A stretch of 64,000 nt of DNA from Gnetum montanum. Lineage: Eukaryota; Streptophyta; Gnetopsida; Gnetales; Gnetaceae. The first letter of the stretch is position 1; each line of letters opens with the position of its first letter. The DNA is taken from the NCBI GenBank assembly GCA_015680685.1, contig MNCI01034746.1, positions 62,001 through 126,000 on the forward strand, written 5' to 3'. Position numbers and translations under genes: made by a program. The notes under the pieces were generated by a model that saw only the letters and a list, made by a program, of their open reading frames with translations, ran no database searches and was not told where the DNA came from. Below, one piece after another: positions 58,561-64,000 of the stretch.

Positions 58561-60953
58561 CTTAGTATTGCTAGTAAGATCCTCTATCTGTATATTCATT
58601 GCCCTTATAGCTTTTCTCTACTGTTGTTGTGATGGCAATTCCCCTTGCATTATGGGTGGTGGTACTTATGGCAAAGGATGAGTTAGATTTGATGAATCAA
58701 CTACTTGTGAATGCATGTATGAGTTTGGATTTATCCTTGGTGGTGTCAGTCTATGGTACTTAGCAAGATAATAGGGTGGAGTTTAAATGATTTCATTTTC
58801 TAAAGAGATTAGACGTTGGACATAGTATCCATATGGATTTGGCTACCGATATAGATATTGTTGATGTCGTGGTGGCATGGCCCACAATTGAGGTTGTTGC
58901 CACTATTGATAATACTACTCTTGTGGTTATGACAAAACTTCACTAGGATGGTATATGGGTTGAAAGCTTTACCTATAGTTATCTTGAGGAAAAGGTAATC
59001 TTTTGGGCATCTGTTTCTTGAAAATTTTAGGGTTGAGTGCTTATGCCCCTATTTCTTGTAAGTGTGCCATCATGGCAAAACATCCCTTTGGATGTTCATA
59101 CTAGCATACAACACATCCTTCCTCATCTTTGGAGCTTCTCTCTAAATGCTTAGCCACTGAGGCTACTTTGCCCTTTCATCCAAAATATTTCTTCTTTTTC
59201 TTATCTTTGCCTTTGTTAAAGGCTTACATTGTTTTCTCCTCCACAATTTTCAATGCTACTGCAAATTTTTCATGTATCGAGTCCCACATTTTTTTTACCT
59301 TTGTTGCAATATTAGTTATAGTTTTCTTAATTAGTAGAGTCTTCTTTTGAATTATCTATTCCAAGGTTTCTTCCTCTTAAGTGTCACAAACTTATGCATT
59401 TCTTTTTCTAATGGATGGATCTTTGTTATACTCTTCTACTAATTTTTCCTTTCTTAGCTCACCTTCTTCCTTCATCACTTGGTCAATCAGTCTTTGAATT
59501 CGATGAGCAGTCATTTCAAATAATCAGCCTTGGGCATAAATCCCAAGGGTCTCTCTAGTCTTGTTTCGTAACCCATCTACAATGTGCCTTAACTATTCCC
59601 ATTGTGAGAATCCATGACCTGGGCATCTATGTAATAATGAATAGTACCTTTCCATTGCTGCATTAAGGGTTTCATGAGTCCCTTTCTTCCATCCTTGGAT
59701 TTTTTTCCTTAAATTGGACACTTGTGAGTAGGTTTGATATTTATCATTGAAGATCTCTAGCATGGTACTCCATCTTCTGATCAATTCAGGTTCAAGTGAT
59801 CTATACTAGCTCTTAGCCTCTTTTACAAGTGTTCGTGGAAATAACTTCAACTTCTACTAATCATTTTCAATGTTTTGTATGATGCACACATCATTGAATT
59901 CCTGGAGGTGGTGTTGTGGATCAACATTATAATCACCCTTAAATCTTGGCATGTTATTTATATCAAGTCATTTGATACAACTATCCCTCATGTGCCTAGT
60001 TAGAATGTAAATAACTTCTTGGATGTTAATCATGCTATGAGTTGCCATCAAAGGTTCATCATCATGATCTAGTTTGTGTGCTCTATTGTAGTAGTACCCC
60101 CTTCTATGCTCATACCTTTCTTGATCCTCTCTTCGATCCCTACATCTTCTTTGTTCATATCCTTCATCTTCCTTATCTAAATAGCTTGAGTAATAGTCAT
60201 GGTGATCATGAGCCTTCTCTTCTTCCTTTCATGGCCTTGGTTCCTTAGCCTCCTTCTATCATAGTCCACTGACAATCATGAGGATGAGGATGAGACAGTA
60301 GGATAATGGTGTCAAATTTTCCTCCTTGCATGACTCATGTATTCTTCTCTATAGGATCCAACAAAAACTCTTGGCCTTAAGTTCTACTTATACTTTGAGT
60401 TAATTACCTTCCTCTTAGGTGTCTCTACTAGGATGGAATGTAATTGAACTTTGATAGGTTCCTCCAATTGGATGATAAGTGTCTACGAATGAACTTCATG
60501 ATTTTGATAGAGTTGCTCAGCGATGAATGTGTCATCATCAAGTTCTTTTAGAATAATAGGAGAGTTTACTTTCTTTCATTTATTCTAGACATGTTTGACT
60601 TTCATGGCAACATCTCTCTTTACTTGATTCTTAGTGGGCTGATAGGGTCATTTCATGTGTTTAGTGACATGATACCTATCAATTGCCTTGCTTAGATTCA
60701 TGCCCCTTAGAGCTGTGTGAAGCATGATGGGTGTTGAGCATTCTGAAGGTAGAACAATGTTACCTTGAAGATCTCTACACCTTAGTTACCTATCTTGGTG
60801 AAAGATGAAAGTAAAATTAGGATAATATGGATTGTGATGAGCATATGAGATCCTTACTTACATCAGCATACTCCATTCTTCATTGTCACTAATTTTGTCA
60901 TTACCTCTTTTTGTCTCCTTGACAAGTGATGATGTATCCTTGTCTGAAGCCAT
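58561..60953 (-). pseudogene. Gag of element B, interrupted
   Basis: Structural protein. ATG at 60953 (minus), reading MASDKDTSSLVKETKRGNDK. The N-terminal half is heavily broken. The capsid core reads MLEIFNDKYQTYSQVSNLRK with NAAMERYYSLLHRCPGHGFS (59590-59790), matching the A gag word for word in places. A helical AHRIQRLIDQVMKEEGEL segment (59465-59520) and lysine-rich stretch follow. The nucleocapsid motif CVVC-YEHPKGCFAMMAHLQE is near 59070-59120, clearer than in A. A Gln/Pro/Tyr-rich linker runs to 58560. More than ten stops. Confidence 0.75.
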
Positions 60954-61069
60954 TTTGTGGTTTAAGACATTTGGTTAAGTGTGCTTAATTGTTTAGGTTA
61001 TGAATTTTAGCTTTGAATTCTGATAGAACAAACTTTATGAAATTAGTTACTCAACATACATTGACTTGT

Positions 61070-61087
61070 CCCTAGCAATGGTGCCAA
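61070..61087 (-). other. Asp-tRNA primer-binding site of element B
   Basis: Minus strand TTGGCACCATTGCTAGGG, close to TGGCGCCGTTGCCGGGGA, directly beside the LTR. Confidence 0.85.
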
Positions 61088-61843
61088 TGAGAATGATGAA
61101 GTAATCCAACACCCAACCATACAAGTCACAAGTATTCACGTGTGACTAGATTGTAATCCATGGATGAGGCAATGTGAATATGCTAGTAATTGGTTTAAGT
61201 TCAAGAGCGTTGTCTTCCCACGTGGAGTTAGTGAAGGCTATGTGTATGGTTTAGCTCACAGTGAGGTATATGATAACCAATGTTGTTGGGCCATTTCTCC
61301 TAGAAAATATGGTAAAGTGAAAATAGTTTCTAATTCTAAGAAAAGCAATAAATGAATCTATTCTATCCTATGGTGATGGATATCTAGTCATGATCTTTTG
61401 TACATGCCTTAGACTCATGTAGTCATCATTGAGGTTACCAAGTGTACCACTACTAGGCATACCAAGTGATAACACTACTGGGTTACCAAATAACTAAACT
61501 TACCACTTGAAATTAGTTATATCCATACTACTTACTTCAACATGTAAAATAAAGAGCTAGTAAAGTAAATGATCAACTAAGGAAAATAGGAATAATTAGT
61601 CTAAGTAAATAGAAAGAAAACTAAGTAGATGTTGCAATGATGATGAGCAATCTTGATCTTTATTACTGATCATGAATTTTTTCCAAGTACAATCCACTCA
61701 AATAAAGACTCCATACAATCATTTTAACACCACACTGTGGGCATACACTTCTAACTACTAAAGACTAAATTCATAAAAACAAATTGAAATATTTTTGCTA
61801 TTACTTAATGAAATCTATTACAAATCCTTGTAACTAAGTGTTG

Positions 61844-61851
61844 TATTTATA
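61844..61851 (-). promoter_or_regulatory. TATA box in LTR of B
   Basis: Minus strand CCTATAAATACAACACTTAG, nearly identical to LTR C. Confidence 0.6.
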
Positions 61852-61894
61852 GGTTCGCATGCATCCCACAATATCACATATACGATGATGTAGC

Positions 61895-61935
61895 AAGTGC
61901 TACGATATTAGATATACAATATCGTAGTCAAATAA
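61895..61935. repeat. GCTACGATATTAG...AATATCGTAG palindrome near the B promoter
   Basis: Inverted copies of ACGATATT lie in U3 just upstream of the TATA box. Related words recur in LTR C (46050-46085) and near 50045-50080. Confidence 0.5.
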
Positions 61936-62114
61936 AAATTAACTTCATCAGTGTTACACTATAACTTACAAATTAAACCACAAGTTACATGCTCTAACCA
62001 ACTTGAGAAATACCTCATTGACAAACATAATAATCAAGTGTTAGTCTAGCAATAAGACTTAATTTGACAACTCTAAGCTATGGATATTTTGACTCTTAAT
62101 AGTTTCATGCTAGT

Positions 62115-62316
62115 TATATGTCCATGAGCTACACATAATAATCTAGTTTTGGTTTTGACATCTACCCTTGTTCTCCCTAGGCGTAAGACCTATATACCAT
62201 CCTAAGCTAAGATTAAGGAAGCTCTTATCAATGATGTAGTAATTTGTGGCATAAAATTATATATCATTAAAAGTTATACAATTTTCTTTTCATTGTGTAG
62301 TTGCTTGTGCATGAAG
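62115..62316 (+). repeat. ~200-bp repeat, copy 1
   Basis: Aligns with 62687-62878 (shared GACCTATATANCATNCTAAG, TTATCAATG and GTAGTAATTTGT words). A third, short copy of its start is at 62561-62600. Confidence 0.75.
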
Positions 62317-62324
62317 TTAATGAG

Positions 62325-62380
62325 GAATTGCTCATTTAGTTAGAGCATGTAATTTGTGATTAGCATGTCATAAATTTTAT
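62325..62380 (+). other. tRNA-like fragment (SINE head), diverged
   Basis: CTCATTTAGTTAGAGCATGTAATTTG followed by GATTAGCATGTCATAAATTT resembles the A-box arm and anticodon arm of a tRNA-derived SINE. No clear B box. Confidence 0.35.
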
Positions 62381-62445
62381 AAAATTCTTTACATATTCCT
62401 TTTGCTATAAAACCAAATTATTTCATTTATTTTGTTAGTGAGATA

Positions 62446-62508
62446 TTTCTTAGTTGGTTAGAGCATACAACTTATGCTTTTTAAGTTATAAGTTTGATTT
62501 CGATGAGT
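62446..62508 (+). other. tRNA-like SINE head
   Basis: TTAGTTGGTTAGAGCATAC (A box), an anticodon-arm-like segment, then GTTTGATTTCGATGAGT (B box) at about the right spacing. The acceptor stem does not pair, so it is not a functional tRNA. Confidence 0.5.
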
Positions 62509-62686
62509 ATACTATTATGAAACATCCTTCTATGATACTTTACAAAAGTCTTGTGTTGCATATATGTCTAAGGGATATATATATTCATATAGTTTTGTTG
62601 GTAGTGATTGGTTTTGATTTTGAAGGGTATCCTAATCTAACCCATCATTATGTTCTAATTAAGTTCTATTGAAGTTTTATCTTCCC

Positions 62687-62878
62687 TATATGTCTTAGGG
62701 CTACATTTAGTCATCTAGTTTCAGTTTGACTCCAATCTTCATCCTTGGGGTAGGACCTATATATCATTCTAAGGTTGGATTAAGGAAGTTGTTATCAATG
62801 TAGTAATTTGTTGCATAAAATATATGCATTCAAAGTTAAACAATTTTTTTCCATGGTGTAGTTGTTAGTGTAAAAAGC
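62687..62878 (+). repeat. ~200-bp repeat, copy 2
   Basis: See copy at 62115-62316; offset about 570 bases. The SINE-like heads lie between the two. Confidence 0.75.
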
Positions 62879-63010
62879 AAGCAAGCATATATATTTTTTG
62901 AATTTAATTATAGTTTCATAAGATTTTCTTTTATTAGGTGGATGGGATGTTGGATTCTAATTTCATAAGAATTTTTATTAATAATTAATAATATTCTAAT
63001 ATTGTTAGTT

Positions 63011-63062
63011 AAGTAACATGTTCAGATGTGTTACTTACTTTTCCAACTATTTAGGCTATAGT
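63011..63062 (+). repeat. 52-bp direct repeat, copy 1
   Basis: TAAGTAACATGTTCAGATGT through ATTTAGGCTATAG; partner at 63728-63779. Confidence 0.8.
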
Positions 63063-63480
63063 CATTGTGAGTCAATGTTTTAAAATCTAGTGAATATCTG
63101 TCAGTTCAGCAAATATTGGCCACATAACTACATTTCATAATAAACATTATTCGTCAATAGTATTTGGGTGAATTTTCAACTAATACATGTCAATATCGAT
63201 AGGTTTAGAGTCTACCAAATATTGATAGATTCAAAACCATTATTCTGCATTTGAATCTACACTCTTCCTCCCAAATCATAACCCTAGCTTAAGGTGAAAT
63301 TTTTATATTTTACTTGCATCTTCCTAAATTTTTTATTTTTCATGTTTTACAATGACTCCAAGCCACAACAAACAATTATCTAGATGAAGAATAATAAGGT
63401 AAGTTCATTATGGATCTAGAATTTAAATTTTTGTCTTCCTACATGTTTAGACTTGCATTTTTTTTGCTTTTCTGAGCAAA

Positions 63481-63544
63481 TCCCTATTTTAAACGTTCAT
63501 TATATGTGAAGATCCCTATTTTAAGCTTTCATTACATATAAAAA
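63481..63544 (+). repeat. 32-bp tandem duplication
   Basis: TCCCTATTTTAAACGTTCAT plus 12 bases, repeated directly at 63513 with six or so differences. Confidence 0.85.
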
Positions 63545-63727
63545 TCAAGAATCAATATATAAGTTTGTTAAGTTTTATTATTATATGTTTTAAATATATA
63601 TAAATAGTACTTCAAATACAAATAATGGTCAAATTTTTATAATTATTCACAAATTATTCCCAAATACTGAATCAATAAAGTTATCAAATAGAAATACCAA
63701 ATCTAAATTGAAAACTATGTTGTGAGT

Positions 63728-63779
63728 CAAGTAGCATGTTTGGATGCATTATTTGCTTTTCCAAGTATTTGGGCTATAG
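63728..63779 (+). repeat. 52-bp direct repeat, copy 2
   Basis: CAAGTAGCATGTTTGGATGC through TTTGGGCTATAG. Partner of 63011-63062, with about 10 differences. Confidence 0.8.
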
Positions 63780-64000
63780 CATGGAACATAATTCATGGAC
63801 TTAGATAACCAAGCTCCACTCATCATGGTTGTAACAAAGGTGGATCCGAATGTAGCTCGAACTCAAAAAAATTTGTCCTAAGAGTGTCATGGTTCTACCT
63901 ATACTATTTGAAGCACTTAAAGGAGAATTGGGTGTGCAAAACAAAGGGCAAGACCAATGTGTCCTTTGTGAATGGCTAAAAATGGAAGGATGCAACCAAT
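63780..64000. other. Window end, nothing recognised
   Basis: No supported feature. A minus open frame at 63801-63995 has no recognisable domain. Confidence 0.3.

Larger units (their letters stand above)
56192..61950 (-). mobile_element. Element B: gypsy-type gag-protease element
   Basis: Same family as A. Minus-strand order: LTR (61950 to 61088), Asp-tRNA PBS, gag from 60953, nucleocapsid motif near 59100, linker, protease with DLGS near 58290, post-protease region to 57480, noncoding sequence, then copia E inserted at 56192. No reverse transcriptase, RNase H or integrase. The left LTR was not found; the element seems truncated left of E. Compared with A it keeps the protease block. Confidence 0.8.
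61088..61950 (-). mobile_element. 5' LTR of element B
   Basis: 863 bp. Plus strand begins TGAGAATGATGAAG and ends AACTTCATCA. TATA at 61844-61851. Matches LTR C (868 bp, opposite orientation) and, less well, the A LTRs. Confidence 0.85.

Noticed and set aside
62446-62508. Functional tRNA gene
   Set aside because: A- and B-box-like words are present but the acceptor and anticodon stems do not pair.

Overview
This window looks like nuclear DNA of a land plant with a large, repeat-rich genome. A gymnosperm such as a conifer, cycad or Ginkgo is a reasonable guess, but the sequence does not prove it. I see no intact host gene. The window is a stack of decayed LTR retrotransposons plus a block that contains a piece of mitochondrial DNA. 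Three kinds of evidence point to a plant: retroelement primer-binding sites for initiator-Met and Asp tRNAs, plant-type gag, protease and integrase fragments, and a cox2 pseudogene carrying the residues that RNA editing creates in seed-plant mitochondria.

Layout. (1) 1-~12250, element F: a Ty3/gypsy element on the minus strand, probably Tat-like. It has an LTR with TATA box, a PBS-like site, a tandem-repeat leader, gag and an aspartic protease. No reverse transcriptase, RNase H or integrase follows. In their place is a plus-strand (antisense) gene-like unit at 627-5464 with clear GT-AG introns. (2) ~12250-21862 and 27985-~35700: a block without retroelement coding. It holds a spliced, edited-looking cox2 pseudogene (19461-20118) and many copies of a modular, hairpin-forming repeat bounded by GGTAATGTAGGG inverted ends. 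It is probably a nuclear mitochondrial insertion, at least in part. (3) 21863-27984, element A: a minus-strand gypsy element with two LTRs, an Asp-tRNA PBS and a gag, inserted into that block. (4) ~36880-~50010: a large imperfect inverted repeat. Both arms carry a degraded coiled-coil ORF resembling the putative plant transposon protein domain. Element D (37233-43465, AAAAA target duplications, no recognisable coding) sits inside the left arm, and an LTR of the A/B family (C, 46017-46884) lies between the arms. (5) 50384-56191, element E: a Ty1/copia element with 533-bp LTRs and ATTAT target duplications, inserted into element B. A 934-N assembly gap covers its RT/RNase H region. (6) to 61950, element B: a second minus-strand gag-protease gypsy element of the A family. 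(7) 61951-64000: AT-rich sequence with tRNA-like SINE heads and duplicated blocks.

The coding remnants do not form a pathway. Three separate gypsy elements (F, A, B) carry gag with or without protease and no polymerase, so they look non-autonomous and would have needed help from full elements elsewhere. The observations most worth pursuing are the antisense intron-containing gene in F, the hairpin/TIR repeat family, the processed cox2 copy, and the inverted-repeat locus.
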